Counted from the first letter of the stretch, positions 1 through 8,879 are shown. The stretch: DNA of 64,000 bases from Bacillota bacterium (GCA_023416585.1 JAEZHM010000036.1:1-64000); one strand, 5' to 3'. A program made the numbers and translations. The notes: a model not told the origin generated them from the sequence alone.

Positions 1-1932
1 ATCATAGTCATGGCCCAGCGCTTCATCGCCCACACCCTGCTCAAACAGGTCCACTTCCTCAATGACCTTGCCGCACACAGAGCAGTATGTCACAGACCGC
101 TCGTTGTTCCCGCAATCCGCCGGGAGAATTTCAACATCCCCATCCGTATGGCCTGTGGCAGGAATTGCTTCCTCATGGCTGTCGCCGCAGCGGCTGCATG
201 TAAAGGTACGAATACCACCTTCCTCGCACGTCGCTGCCTTTGTCACTTCGGCCACATGGTTATGCCCCAGCGCGTCGGGCATCTCTTCCACATCTTCCGC
301 CGCTTCGCCGCAGACTTCACATACATTCCCGATCTTCGTGCCTTCCGTGCACGTCGCATCCACGATAGATTCTTTCCACTGGTGTTCTCCCGCTGCAGGA
401 ATCTCCTGCGCATAGCTGTCGCCGCAGCGTGTGCAGGTGAACGTCAATTCCCCTGCCGCTCCGCAGTTCGCCGCCTTCGTTACCACGCCTTCGTTATAGC
501 TGTGGCCCAATGCAGGTACCGCTTCCGTATACGTATGGCCGCATACGGTGCAGGTGAATGTCTTGATGCCTCCCGCAGTACAGGCAGCTTCAGCCGTGAC
601 TACGCCATTGTTATAGCTGTGTGCTGCCGGCGTCACCGCATATCCCAAAGCTTTGCCGCACTCCGAGCAGCCCATCTTTGCAATACCGGTGGCCGTGCAG
701 GTGGCTGCCCTCAGAACCGAAACCACCACCTGCGTATGCGCATTCAAATTCACAGGCACATAGCTGTCATCGTCGATATAACTGTGTCCGCACACGCTGC
801 AGACCTTTGTTGTATATCCCTGTTTATTGCACGTTGGCGCCGTCACAGCATCCTGATAGCTGTGCCCGGCTGCTTCTGTCACATCATCCGTGTACTCGTC
901 CCCGCAGCGGCTGCAGGTATATGTCGTGTACCCTTCTTCCTCACAGGTGGGCGCCGTCACCACAGCTTCATAGTCATGGCCCAGCGCTTCTTCGCCTGCG
1001 CCTTCCTCAAACAGGTCCACTTCATCGATGATCTTGCCGCACACAGAGCAGTATGTCACAGACCGCTCGTTGTTCCCGCAATCCGCCGGGAGGATTTCCT
1101 CAGCTCCCTCCGTATGGCCTGTGGCAGGAATTGCTTCCTCATGGCTGTCGCCGCAGCGGCTGCATGTTAGGGTCCGTACGCCATCTTCCTCGCATGTCGC
1201 TGCCTTTGTCACTTCGGCCACATGGTTATGCCCCAGCGCGTCGGGCAGCTCTTCCACGTCTTCCGATACTGCGCCGCAGACTTCGCACACATTCCCGATC
1301 TTCGTGCCTTCTGTACACGTCGCATCCACGATAGATTCTTTCCATTGGTGTTCTCCCGTCGCGGGAATCTCCTGCGTATAGCTATCGCCGCAGCGCGTGC
1401 AGGTAAACGTCAGTTCCCCTGCCGCTCCGCAAGTCACCGCCTTTGTTACCGCGCCTTCATTATAGCTGTGGCCGGCGGGAATCACCTCATACAGCACATA
1501 GCCGCATACAGAGCACTTCCGCTTGCTAATGCCGTTGGCTGTACATGTTTCTGCCTTCACCACAGAACGTTCGCCATAGGTGTGACCCGTAGCCGGAATT
1601 ACCTCAGGACTCACAAGGATCTCTTGGCATACAGAACACTTTTTGCCTTCTGTGCCGCCCGGTTGGGTACAGGTCGCCGCCACTGCCGGTATGATTTCCT
1701 CAGTATGGCCAAGGGCAGGGATTACTGTCGGCTCAACAAGGATCTCGCTGCAGACGGTGCACCTTTTGCCTTCCATACTGCCTGCCTGGGTACAGGTCGC
1801 CGCCACTGCCGCGATGATTTCCTCTGTGTGGCCACCCGAACAATCCGCGGCATATGCCGCAACAGGCGCCATTGAAAACAGCATACACAAAACGACTGCA
1901 TAGGCCAACAAGCGAACAACTGGCTTTCTCAT
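1..1932 (-). CDS. Secreted Cys-rich repeat protein (3' end outside window)
   Basis: A long minus-strand frame is open from an ATG at 1932 to the window edge. AAAGGTG lies a few bases upstream of the ATG. The N-terminus is a clear signal peptide (MRKP, hydrophobic core, cut near AYAA-DCSG). The rest is a chain of about 45-70-residue units of the form ATC...G.....C..CG......IPA.GH, so each unit has an isolated Cys and a CxxC pair. Such units are common in surface proteins of gut Clostridia and may bind metal or form a rigid stalk; no catalytic domain is seen in this part. A block of about 322 aa is duplicated inside it. The end of the protein, where an anchor or functional domain may sit, lies outside the window. 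The long opposite-strand frames here are shadows. Confidence 0.8.
   Translation of the reverse strand, partial: MRKPVVRLLAYAVVLCMLFSMAPVAAYAADCSGGHTEEIIAAVAATCTQAGSMEGKRCTVCSEILVEPTVIPALGHTEEIIPAVAATCTQPGGTEGKKCSVCQEILVSPEVIPATGHTYGERSVVKAETCTANGISKRKCSVCGYVLYEVIPAGHSYNEGAVTKAVTCGAAGELTFTCTRCGDSYTQEIPATGEHQWKESIVDATCTEGTKIGNVCEVCGAVSEDVEELPDALGHNHVAEVTKAATCEEDGVRTLTCSRCGDSHEEAIPATGHTEGAEEILPADCGNNERSVTYCSVCGKIIDEVDLFEEGAGEEALGHDYEAVVTAPTCEEEGYTTYTCSRCGDEYTDDVTEAAGHSYQDAVTAPTCNKQGYTTKVCSVCGHSYIDDDSYVPVNLNAHTQVVVSVLRAATCTATGIAKMGCSECGKALGYAVTPAAHSYNNGVVTAEAACTAGGIKTFTCTVCGHTYTEAVPALGHSYNEGVVTKAANCGAAGELTFTCTRCGDSYAQEIPAAGEHQWKESIVDATCTEGTKIGNVCEVCGEAAEDVEEMPDALGHNHVAEVTKAATCEEGGIRTFTCSRCGDSHEEAIPATGHTDGDVEILPADCGNNERSVTYCSVCGKVIEEVDLFEQGVGDEALGHDYD
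967..1479 (-). repeat. Second copy of a 966-bp-period internal duplication in the Cys-rich gene
   Basis: The stretch from about 1 to 513 is nearly identical to 967-1479. The offset is 966 bp, which is 322 codons, so the reading frame is kept. The copies differ by scattered substitutions, some changing residues (for example an acidic linker before an ALGHDY motif). Confidence 0.85.
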
Positions 1933-2217
1933 TCAGATCACCTTTCTTGTATTGATTCTCAACAATGATCCCCATCCCAAATTACCCGGAGTCGATCATC
2001 AACCCGTGTTTCACCCTTAACTTCATGTGCATCGCTATCCCTTTCCAATGTTCTTTGAAAGTAATGTGTAGAGTAAATCGCACCCCTTAAAATCAATTCT
2101 GCCGGTTTGCATACATCGCATTCTGCATATACCTTCCACTTTTCGCAATTATACAACACAAAAAACAGCCTGTGCTATGCAGGCTGCATAATGTTTGAAA
2201 GTACTAAATTCAACACT

Positions 2218-3033
2218 TTATGTTTCCATTATATCCCATTTTCCATAAAACGATAAGTATCTTCGCAATTGCCGAACGGACGCAAATCTTCTATCCGGAT
2301 CAAATTGCAGGCACTTGTTAATAATGTATCGAATTGGAATTGATATCTTTTGACCCTTCAGCAATTTCGTTTCATGCGTGCCGGTTAACAAGAATACAAG
2401 CAATTTGCCAATAGCATAGATGTCCGTTTTCTGATCGCATCTTCTAAAGCCGAATTGTTCAGGTGCAGCATAAGCTGGCGTGCCTAGCGCCTGTGTATCC
2501 AACTCTTTATTTGGTTTATGATATTGCATTGCATCTAAATCCACCAAATGGATTGTACCATTCTTTGAAACGATGAAATTTTGCGGCTTAATATCCCGAT
2601 GTATGATGGGCGGATTCATAGCATGAAGTTTTTCGATGATTGCACAAACATGGCAAGCAAAGCGAATGGCTTCTCTTTGAGAGAGCACATCCCTGGCCTC
2701 CACGTAGTCCTCCAGTACAATTCCGGGAATATACTCACGCAAAAGAAAAGCATGCTTCCTATAGGAAAAGCAAGCAATCGGACTGGGGAATGCATCATCA
2801 TGCAAGCTTTCAAGCAATTGATTTACCCGCATGAACCTCGGCAGTTCTTCAATCTCCGTAATCTTAAGTATACACTTCATCCCTTCTGTTATGTCTTCTA
2901 GCAAATATACTTGCTTAGCATCATCTGCCTTAAGACATGAGCATATTCGATACTGGCTTTTTAATCCGTCAGGCAAAAGATCAACAGGATAATACCTTTC
3001 ATAATCATATAGTAGCTGTTGCAGACCATCCAT
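2218..3033 (-). CDS. Hanks-type Ser/Thr protein kinase
   Basis: A 271-aa protein with a protein-kinase core. Lys57 (CILKIT) is the likely ATP lysine, HRDIKPQNF (145-153) is the catalytic loop with Asp147 and Asn152, DLD (165-167) replaces DFG, and APE is at 190-192. No clear GxGxxG loop is visible, and no transmembrane or PASTA segment exists, so it is a small cytosolic kinase. The start is placed at the ATG at 3033 because GGAGG lies 8 nt upstream; a TTG at 3054 is in frame but lacks a site. It follows the XRE gene by 24 bp and is surely co-transcribed. A kinase of this kind beside a regulator suggests signalling or a defence-like role, but the substrate is unknown. Confidence 0.85.
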   Translation of the reverse strand: MDGLQQLLYDYERYYPVDLLPDGLKSQYRICSCLKADDAKQVYLLEDITEGMKCILKITEIEELPRFMRVNQLLESLHDDAFPSPIACFSYRKHAFLLREYIPGIVLEDYVEARDVLSQREAIRFACHVCAIIEKLHAMNPPIIHRDIKPQNFIVSKNGTIHLVDLDAMQYHKPNKELDTQALGTPAYAAPEQFGFRRCDQKTDIYAIGKLLVFLLTGTHETKLLKGQKISIPIRYIINKCLQFDPDRRFASVRQLRRYLSFYGKWDIMET

Positions 3034-3057
3034 GATCTCATCCTCCGGCGTCAATCG

Positions 3058-3498
3058 TTATAGGGCTTTCTGAACCAAAGGCGCCTCATCAATTTTCTGC
3101 AGTAATTCATCAATTTCAAACAAAGTGTATCTATGCTGTATCCCAAAGATAATTACGGCATCCCGCTTTATTCTGGGATATAGTTCGCCCTTTTGGGCTA
3201 ATCTCAGCAGACGCTGTGTACAATCAAGGTCAAGGTTCATAATTCGCGCAATACTGAGAAGCACATTGCGCCCAGGTTTGCGGATGCCGCTAAAAATTTG
3301 ATACACGAAGGATTGACTTAAAAGAGAAGAATCGGCAATTTGTGCAATGCTCAACCCGCATTTTTGCTGGCATTTAGACAGGAATTCAGCTAGTGTGGGA
3401 CTAATAATATCGCCTTCACATTTTTCCAGTAGCTGAGACAAATCACGATTTTCACCCAATAACTGCATCAGATAGGCGGTATCTCGCTTGCGAACCAT
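3058..3498 (-). CDS. XRE-type helix-turn-helix protein
   Basis: A 146-aa protein. Residues about 40-90 form a Cro/C1-type HTH (LSIAQIADSSLLSQSFVYQI), and the C-terminal half is helical with no recognised domain. The start ATG at 3498 has GGAGG six bases upstream; an earlier GTG/ATG at 3519/3516 lacks this. It is first in a two-gene unit with the kinase. XRE plus Hanks-kinase pairs recur in Clostridia, and the HTH protein may be the kinase's substrate or regulator; that link is inference. Confidence 0.8.
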   Translation of the reverse strand: MVRKRDTAYLMQLLGENRDLSQLLEKCEGDIISPTLAEFLSKCQQKCGLSIAQIADSSLLSQSFVYQIFSGIRKPGRNVLLSIARIMNLDLDCTQRLLRLAQKGELYPRIKRDAVIIFGIQHRYTLFEIDELLQKIDEAPLVQKAL

Positions 3499-3843
3499 AA
3501 AGCCCTCCGTAAGCATCACAAGTATAACTTATAGTGTCCCTCTTGATTCATTTGGTAACGCTTTCATTTCCATACATATATTAATTATATTAACATTATA
3601 AGCCATTTGGAGTCATGTGTGCTATGCAAGTTGCATAGTCAGCATTTTTTCTTTCAAACGTATCAAATCAAGTTCCCAGTCTTACAATCATACTCCAACA
3701 TTATCAAAATTTCATTATATAAATAAAAAAACAAACATATTTTCCAATAACAAATGAAATAAACTGACAAACTTTTAAAAGAGCAGAGAATACAATTACA
3801 GGAGAAGGTTCTGCGCGTTATTATACCCATTAATAATCTTTTC
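3499..3843. other. AT-rich intergenic region upstream of the XRE-kinase unit
   Basis: About 345 bases without a credible gene. It is much richer in A+T than the flanks and must contain the promoter for the minus-strand XRE-kinase pair; several TATAAT-like hexamers are present but no clean -35/-10 pair could be chosen. Confidence 0.5.
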
Positions 3844-3875
3844 AAAAAAGCGTGCCCTCCCTTTGGAAGGCACGC
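3844..3875 (-). terminator. Rho-independent terminator of the cupin/hemerythrin unit
   Basis: GCGTGCC/GGCACGC stem (3850-3875) with an inner TCC/GGA extension. On the minus strand it is followed by six T residues. It lies about 60 bp past the hemerythrin stop codon. Confidence 0.8.
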
Positions 3876-3936
3876 CGCAAGCGATTCTTTCATTGCATAA
3901 GCACCAGCATATCATTCAACAGAAAAGTAAACTTCC

Positions 3937-4479
3937 TCACTCCACACCGTACACTTTTTCCCATTCGCCAATCATAGCGTGCAGTTTATCATGAACGCCA
4001 TGGCCAATGACGTTTTCCTCATGCTGCTCGAATTTGTCGAATAAAAGGTCTTGTTCCTTCTCATCCAGCACATTATCCGCCATTTGGAAAAGAATGTTGT
4101 TCTCTTTCTCAATGTGGCCTTGCAGCAGATCGCGGTATTGCACGGCTGCATCGCGGAAGCCCTGAAGGTTCTTGTTTTCAAGGCTGCGGCTCATTTGCGC
4201 TATGAAACCGCGGCCCAGGTCGTGCTCCTTCAGCATGACGCCAACGGGTCCGCCTTCGTTGACTATCCCTTTCCTTACAAGCGCCTGGAACAGGTAATTT
4301 TCTTCTTTTCCGTGATGGCACTTGTCGGCAAATGTTTTCAGAAAGTAAACCACTTCGCCGAAATCCTGAAAAAGCGTGTCCTCATTTCCGTTTTGAGAAA
4401 GCATCATTTGATCCAGTATCGAAAGTACGTGTAAAATCGCCTCATGCTCTGTGCGCAGATCCTGTGTGGCCTTTCCCAT
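3937..4479 (-). CDS. Hemerythrin HHE-domain protein
   Basis: A 180-aa helical protein with the His/Glu ligands of a hemerythrin-type di-iron site: EHEAIL, HHGKEENYLF, EHDLGR, HIEKENNILF and EQHEENVIGHGVH. Such proteins bind O2 or NO or act in iron and redox stress handling in anaerobes. The start at 4479 is chosen because AAAGGGG lies 7 nt upstream; an in-frame ATG at 4515 has no site. It follows the cupin gene by about 50 bp and ends at a strong terminator, so the two form an operon. Confidence 0.85.
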   Translation of the reverse strand: MGKATQDLRTEHEAILHVLSILDQMMLSQNGNEDTLFQDFGEVVYFLKTFADKCHHGKEENYLFQALVRKGIVNEGGPVGVMLKEHDLGRGFIAQMSRSLENKNLQGFRDAAVQYRDLLQGHIEKENNILFQMADNVLDEKEQDLLFDKFEQHEENVIGHGVHDKLHAMIGEWEKVYGVE

Positions 4480-4528
4480 ACAAATTCCCCTTTCTTCATG
4501 CCGCTGCTTTTTCATGCCGGGTTATTCC

Positions 4529-4843
4529 TTAATTTCCTGGCGCGGGAGCCTTGACAATCATCAGCTCCAATGTTTCGTCATGTTTATTCCGCACGTTCAT
4601 ATTTGTCTGAAAAGGAATCTTCAAAACGGTTCCCGCACCGTATTCATGGGTTGCTTGTTCGTTCAGGCTGATGGAAAGCATCCCGCGGACAACGGTCATA
4701 TACACGTTCGAATTGGATAAGTGTTCCGGCAGCCCTTCGCCTTTGGGAAATACCATATGGAGATAGTGGACATTCTCGTCGGTTATGACTCTCTCAATGA
4801 TCTTTCCGCTTCCCGAAGACAGCTTGAATACCTGCTCAACCAC
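4529..4843 (-). CDS. Small cupin-fold protein
   Basis: A 104-aa single-domain cupin: a conserved G(X)5HxH-like segment is degenerate (EGLPEHLSNSNVYMTVVRG), followed by a second motif near GAGTVLKIPF. The start is GTG at 4843, because AGGAGG is 9 nt upstream and the in-frame ATG at 4879 has no site. Metal ligands are only partly kept. It is co-directional with the hemerythrin gene, pointing to a shared oxidative or metal stress role, which is inference. Confidence 0.7.
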   Translation of the reverse strand: MVEQVFKLSSGSGKIIERVITDENVHYLHMVFPKGEGLPEHLSNSNVYMTVVRGMLSISLNEQATHEYGAGTVLKIPFQTNMNVRNKHDETLELMIVKAPAPGN

Positions 4844-5067
4844 GGCATCACACCTCCTGAATGCTGCGAAAGCCTTCATACCATGCTTTCGGCTTGATTT
4901 TACCATGTGCGCCGCGCCTGGTATGTTGCAATTCCAACAAACCGTGGTAGAATATTGGGTGCACTTCCCTTTGTTCCGGCGGAGCCGTCCGGTACAGTAA
5001 GGGCAGGCGGCTCCGCTGCCAAAAGTGCCGGTTTAGGCAAACGGTCTTCAAAAGCGTATCTTTGATT

Positions 5068-5472
5068 TTAACATTCCCGGCTGTCCCGTGACCTGTGCCG
5101 TATTTGCAAATCCATTGCTTTTTCCAGTAGGTAATCCCGAAGTACGGCTGCATGGTTGTTCGTTTCGCTTTTCGCGCCATAAACAAGCGTCACACGATCA
5201 TCCATTCCCATATTAAGCAGTTGGCGTACGGCTGACTGTTTTACAGGATCATTGTCCAGCTCTGCCCGGTACAATTGAGAGAACCGTTCAAAATTTTCGG
5301 CCTTGTGGCCGAACCAAACGCGAAGCTCCGGGCTTGGCGCAGCGTCTTTCAGCCACTCATCAAGCTGCGCGTTTTCACGGGAAATGCCCCTGGGCCATAA
5401 CCGGTCTACCAGCACGCGCCTGCCATCGCTTTCCAATGCAGGTTCATACACGCGTTTTATTGCCATGCTCAT
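5068..5472 (-). CDS. DUF488 / YeaO-family protein
   Basis: A 134-aa protein with the family signature KRVYEPALESDGRRVLVDRLWPRG at the N-terminus and WFGH.......F...Y..EL later, full length for the family. GGAGG lies 8 nt before the ATG. The biochemical function of the family is not established. It is divergent from the chemoreceptor gene. Confidence 0.85.
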   Translation of the reverse strand: MSMAIKRVYEPALESDGRRVLVDRLWPRGISRENAQLDEWLKDAAPSPELRVWFGHKAENFERFSQLYRAELDNDPVKQSAVRQLLNMGMDDRVTLVYGAKSETNNHAAVLRDYLLEKAMDLQIRHRSRDSREC

Positions 5473-5600
5473 GCCCTGTTCCTCCCTGGCGGGAATATCA
5501 GTATTCCATAATACATTTATACCCTGACTGCACCGGCGTGAAATCCATTGAATTATGTTGCATCATTATTTGCAGGTAAAAAAAAGGAGGATTGATTCAG

Positions 5601-5672
5601 TTGGTATCTGCGGCGGACATAATATATGGGTGCACGCTTGGATTATGGTTTAATGAAAGGACGGCATACTAA
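5601..5672 (+). CDS. Possible 23-aa leader peptide before the chemoreceptor
   Basis: A strong GGAGG (5586-5590) sits 10 nt before a TTG that opens a 23-codon frame. Its TAA overlaps the chemoreceptor ATG in a TAATG arrangement. The chemoreceptor also has its own weaker site (AAAGGA), so coupling is possible. It has no recognisable similarity and could be chance. Confidence 0.3.
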   Translation: MVSAADIIYGCTLGLWFNERTAY

Positions 5673-7450
5673 TGAAGAATATGACGGTCAGCAACAAACT
5701 TCTCATGGGATTTGGAATGGTGCTTCTGTTTATGCTGGTGATGGCTGCGGTATCCTTTATGAGCATAGGCACAATGACAAACAGTATTGAGGCTTATGGA
5801 ACGTACACAGTGCCAAACAATGACTATACCTGGCATATGCGAAACGATATGACGACCGTCCAAAAGTACCTGCTTCGTTTGCTTGTTGATACAGATCCCG
5901 CGGCGCTGAAAGCCGACCTTCAAAATGCCACCAGCGCGGCGCAGCGTGTACACGATGTGCTTGAAGAATATGCCGCCAATCAAAGAGATACCAGCCGTGA
6001 TGAACTGATTAACACCGTAAGGACGCAAATAAACAGTGCTGCCTCTGTCAGGGGCCAATTCACTTCTCTATTAGCCGAATCAACGGCAGAAAGTACGCTA
6101 AAGGCACGGGATTTGTTCCTTGCCCAATATGCGCCAATCCTTGAGGAGGTTGATAAAACCTTAGCTCAAATGAGTGATGTCGAAATCAGCCTGTCAGAAG
6201 AACAAAAAGTAAGCGGTAAATCCGCCGCCAATCTGGCGTGGTGGCTGATAGGCATCGTCACCGTCGTGTCCTTCCTGCTGACCTTTGTTATGCTGGCCGT
6301 CCTCCGCAGATCGATCCTGAATCCGGTGAAGGAAATTGAAAAGGTATATGCCGAAATGGCCATGGGGAATATGCAGGTCCATGTTTCCTATGAAGGCCGG
6401 GATGAGCTTGGCCGCATGGCATCTAATATCCGGAAAACAAACGATCTGCTGGCTTCCTATATCCATGATATATCCCAGAAGCTGAGCCAAATATCCAGGG
6501 GTGATATGCGGGTCAATGTGGATATGGACTATATCGGCGACTTTGCCGCCATCAAGAAGGCGATTGGTGATACCGCTGCCGCACTGAATGATACGCTTGC
6601 AATCATCCATACCGCCGCCGAACAGGTCAGCACCGGTTCCTCCCAGGTGTCCAGCGGCGCCCAGGCGCTGGCATCGGGCTCCACGGAGCAGGCCGCCGCC
6701 GTTGAGCAATTGAGCGCGTCCGCGGTAAGGATCGCCCAGCAGGCCGCCGATAATTCCAACAACGTCAGGATCGCCACACAGTATGTGGAACAGGCAAGCA
6801 CAGGCGTCAAAGCCGGCAACGAGCATATGAGGCAGCTGAATGAGGCGATGGTGAATATCGGTTCCGCATCCAGCCAGATCACGGTTATTACAAAGGTCAT
6901 TGAGGATATCGCGTTTCAAACCAATATTCTGGCTTTGAACGCCGCCATTGAGGCGGCCCGGGCCGGCAGCGCAGGGAAAGGCTTTGCAGTGGTAGCCGAT
7001 GAAGTGCGGAACCTGGCGGCCAAATCGGCGGAAGCCGCGAAGCAGACGGCGGAACTGATCCGCCAATCTGTAGATACCGTCATGGAAGGCACGCAAATTG
7101 CGGAGAAAACAGCCCAGCTTCTGCACGATGTCGAAGAAAAGGCCAAAAAAGCCAGCGAAAGCATTATCAGGATCGATCAATCATCCGGCGATCAGGCTGC
7201 CGCCATTGAGCAGATCAAGCAAGGCCTGCGCCAGGTCTCCGATGTGGTGCAAACGAACGCGGCGACCGCGGAAGAAAACTCCGCCACCAGCGAAGAGATG
7301 TCCGCACAGGCTGCCACACTTCGGGAGGAAGTTGGCAGGTTTCAGCTGAATTCGTCCTATGAAAAGGAATCGGGAATGTCCATTTCCTTAAGAGACGGCT
7401 ACTTTTCCAAAAAGCCTGCGGCAGCCGGCTTAAGTTATGGCAAGTACTGA
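5672..7450 (+). CDS. Methyl-accepting chemotaxis protein
   Basis: A 592-aa chemoreceptor. TM1 is at 9-31, a helical four-helix-bundle-type sensor is at about 32-187, TM2 at 188-211, HAMP at about 212-265, and the MCP signalling domain follows with the hairpin tip DIAFQTNILALNAAIEAARAG (412-432) intact. Paired Glu/Gln methylation regions flank the tip. It senses an unknown ligand and signals to CheA/CheW. The start ATG overlaps a short upstream frame, and a 15-bp terminator follows. No other chemotaxis genes are in the window, so it is an orphan receptor here. Confidence 0.95.
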   Translation: MKNMTVSNKLLMGFGMVLLFMLVMAAVSFMSIGTMTNSIEAYGTYTVPNNDYTWHMRNDMTTVQKYLLRLLVDTDPAALKADLQNATSAAQRVHDVLEEYAANQRDTSRDELINTVRTQINSAASVRGQFTSLLAESTAESTLKARDLFLAQYAPILEEVDKTLAQMSDVEISLSEEQKVSGKSAANLAWWLIGIVTVVSFLLTFVMLAVLRRSILNPVKEIEKVYAEMAMGNMQVHVSYEGRDELGRMASNIRKTNDLLASYIHDISQKLSQISRGDMRVNVDMDYIGDFAAIKKAIGDTAAALNDTLAIIHTAAEQVSTGSSQVSSGAQALASGSTEQAAAVEQLSASAVRIAQQAADNSNNVRIATQYVEQASTGVKAGNEHMRQLNEAMVNIGSASSQITVITKVIEDIAFQTNILALNAAIEAARAGSAGKGFAVVADEVRNLAAKSAEAAKQTAELIRQSVDTVMEGTQIAEKTAQLLHDVEEKAKKASESIIRIDQSSGDQAAAIEQIKQGLRQVSDVVQTNAATAEENSATSEEMSAQAATLREEVGRFQLNSSYEKESGMSISLRDGYFSKKPAAAGLSYGKY

Positions 7451-7464
7451 AACAGGAAAATAGC

Positions 7465-7503
7465 GGAAAAAGGGTGTCATGCATAGCGTGACATCCTTTT
7501 TCC
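7465..7503 (+). terminator. Terminator after the chemoreceptor gene
   Basis: A 15-bp stem (GGAAAAAGGGTGTCA with TGACATCCTTTTTCC, one G-T pair) with a 9-nt loop; the right arm carries the T tract. It begins 15 bp past the stop codon and could work both ways. Confidence 0.85.
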
Positions 7504-7544
7504 AGGTTTATCAGCACCATTCTTTCACAATCAACAGAATAAGC

Positions 7545-7572
7545 TTGCGTAATCGGGGAGATATGCTATAAT
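7545..7572 (+). promoter_or_regulatory. Promoter of the DegV gene
   Basis: TTGCGT at 7545-7550, 16 nt, then TATAAT at 7567-7572, placed 33 bp before the DegV start codon. Confidence 0.6.
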
Positions 7573-7605
7573 CGAAATCTAAATCAAAAAGATTGGGGCT
7601 CTTTT

Positions 7606-8460
7606 ATGAATATTGTTAATAAAATAGCGGTTATTACCGATTCATCGTGCGACCTGAGCCAAGAGCAGCTTTCCGCGCACAACATCCACCTGCTGCCCCT
7701 TAGGGTAATCACCTCCAAAGGGGAGTTCAGAGACCGTTTCGAGATTACGGAAGAAGAGCTGTATACCCTGATGGAAACTGAATTGCCCAAAACCAGCCTG
7801 CCGCTGCCGGAAGATGTAACCGCCCTGTATACGCGTCTCCTGAATGAGGGCACTACCCATGTAATTCACATTTGCATCTCCTCCGGATTAAGCGGCACTT
7901 ATAACATGGTGCAGCTGATTACGAAGGATTTTGAGCAAAAAATGCAAATCTCCTTAATCGACAGCCAGACCTTGTCTACTGGCCTGGGCATGATGGTTCT
8001 GGAGGCTGCTGCATCTTTGGAGGCCGGCTTCTCCTTTGAGGAATCGGTCGAAAGGGCCATGACCGTCCGCAAAACCCAATTGGGCATGTTTATCATCAAA
8101 ACCCTGGAATTTCTTCGCAAGGGCGGCCGGATTGGCCTGGTGGAGGGCGCGGTTGGAACCATTCTACACATAAAGCCCATTATCTATATCAATTCAAAGG
8201 GCGTTTATCAGACGCTGGCCAAGGCACGCGGCTATGCCAACGCGCTGGATACCATGGTCAAGGAAGCTGTTGCCCGCTTCGGAATGCGCAGCATCCACCT
8301 CTCGGTCGTCCATGGAGCATCCGCTTTGGAAGCGCAGAAATTGCTGGACCGGTTAAAAGGCGTTTTGAATATTGCCGACAGCTTCATCAGCTCCGTAAGC
8401 CCCGCGCTGGCCGTACATACAGGGCCGGGATTGCTTGGCATCGTGGCCCATGAGGCATGA
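7606..8460 (+). CDS. DegV-family fatty-acid-binding protein
   Basis: A 284-aa protein with the family marks ITDSSCDL near the N-terminus and SSGLSGTYN (about 92-100), which bind a fatty acyl carboxylate, plus the FLRKGGRIG segment. Members bind fatty acids for the FakA kinase in Bacillota. It is a single-gene unit with its own promoter and terminator; no fakA is in the window. Confidence 0.9.
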   Translation: MNIVNKIAVITDSSCDLSQEQLSAHNIHLLPLRVITSKGEFRDRFEITEEELYTLMETELPKTSLPLPEDVTALYTRLLNEGTTHVIHICISSGLSGTYNMVQLITKDFEQKMQISLIDSQTLSTGLGMMVLEAAASLEAGFSFEESVERAMTVRKTQLGMFIIKTLEFLRKGGRIGLVEGAVGTILHIKPIIYINSKGVYQTLAKARGYANALDTMVKEAVARFGMRSIHLSVVHGASALEAQKLLDRLKGVLNIADSFISSVSPALAVHTGPGLLGIVAHEA

Positions 8461-8536
8461 CCTGCCTCGCATCCTGTAATCCTCCACGAAATTTGTATGT
8501 GCCATTCCACCCTTAAAACAATCCCACTCACCTTTT

Positions 8537-8585
8537 AAACGATTTTCTGATAATCCAACCGATTATGAGAAAATCGTTTTGTTTT
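8537..8585 (+). terminator. Long terminator hairpin after the DegV gene
   Basis: A 19-bp stem with one mismatch (left arm 8537-8555, right arm 8561-8579) and a 5-nt loop, ending in T-rich sequence. It is A+T-rich on both sides and may act in both directions. The remaining 8461-8536 shows nothing notable. Confidence 0.7.
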
Positions 8586-8801
8586 GCCGCTTTATACCAT
8601 CTATCGATACATTGGAACTTCCCCATGGTATTTTTCAAGGAAGAACATATTGGTGGGCCGTCCAGAGGGATGGCGCCCGCCTGGTCTTAATGCTACTATA
8701 CATAGCGCCAGGCCGGGTTCTGGCAGGCAAAAATTACATGAGAATGCCAATTTTTCGCCCGGCAATTATACCCTTTGCGCAAAATCCGTAAAGGGGTATG
8801 C

Positions 8802-8879
8802 AACCATAAGTTGCAATATTTGCAAAGAATAGTTGGTTGCAGCATATGCGGTTCAAGATATAATATAACCATAAGCCGC
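8802..8879 (+). promoter_or_regulatory. Putative operator repeats of the HTH-ADP-ribosylglycohydrolase gene
   Basis: AACCATAAGTTGC (8802-8814) recurs as AACCATAAGCCGC (8867-8879), 65 bp apart. The first copy lies inside the palindrome GCAAC-n5-GTTGC. The two copies bracket the promoter, as expected for autoregulation by the XRE domain encoded just downstream. Binding is inferred. Confidence 0.4.
8837..8864 (+). promoter_or_regulatory. Promoter of the lyase/glycyl-radical cluster
   Basis: TTGCAG (8837-8842), 16 nt, TATAAT (8859-8864), 35 bp before the first ATG of the co-directional cluster. Confidence 0.6.

Noticed and set aside
10..1170. Long plus-strand open frame of 386 codons
   Set aside because: It is antisense to the Cys-rich repeat gene, whose minus-strand frame has a signal peptide, a ribosome site and CxxC periodicity. 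The plus frame has no ribosome site and odd composition.
1959..2159. 66-codon minus-strand frame
   Set aside because: No ribosome site, no recognisable similarity, between two well-defined genes.
3663..3893. 76-codon minus-strand frame before the hemerythrin terminator
   Set aside because: It overlaps the terminator and AT-rich intergenic DNA and has no ribosome site.
6194..7180. Minus-strand frame across the chemoreceptor gene
   Set aside because: It is a shadow of a GC-rich, strongly conserved chemoreceptor coding region.
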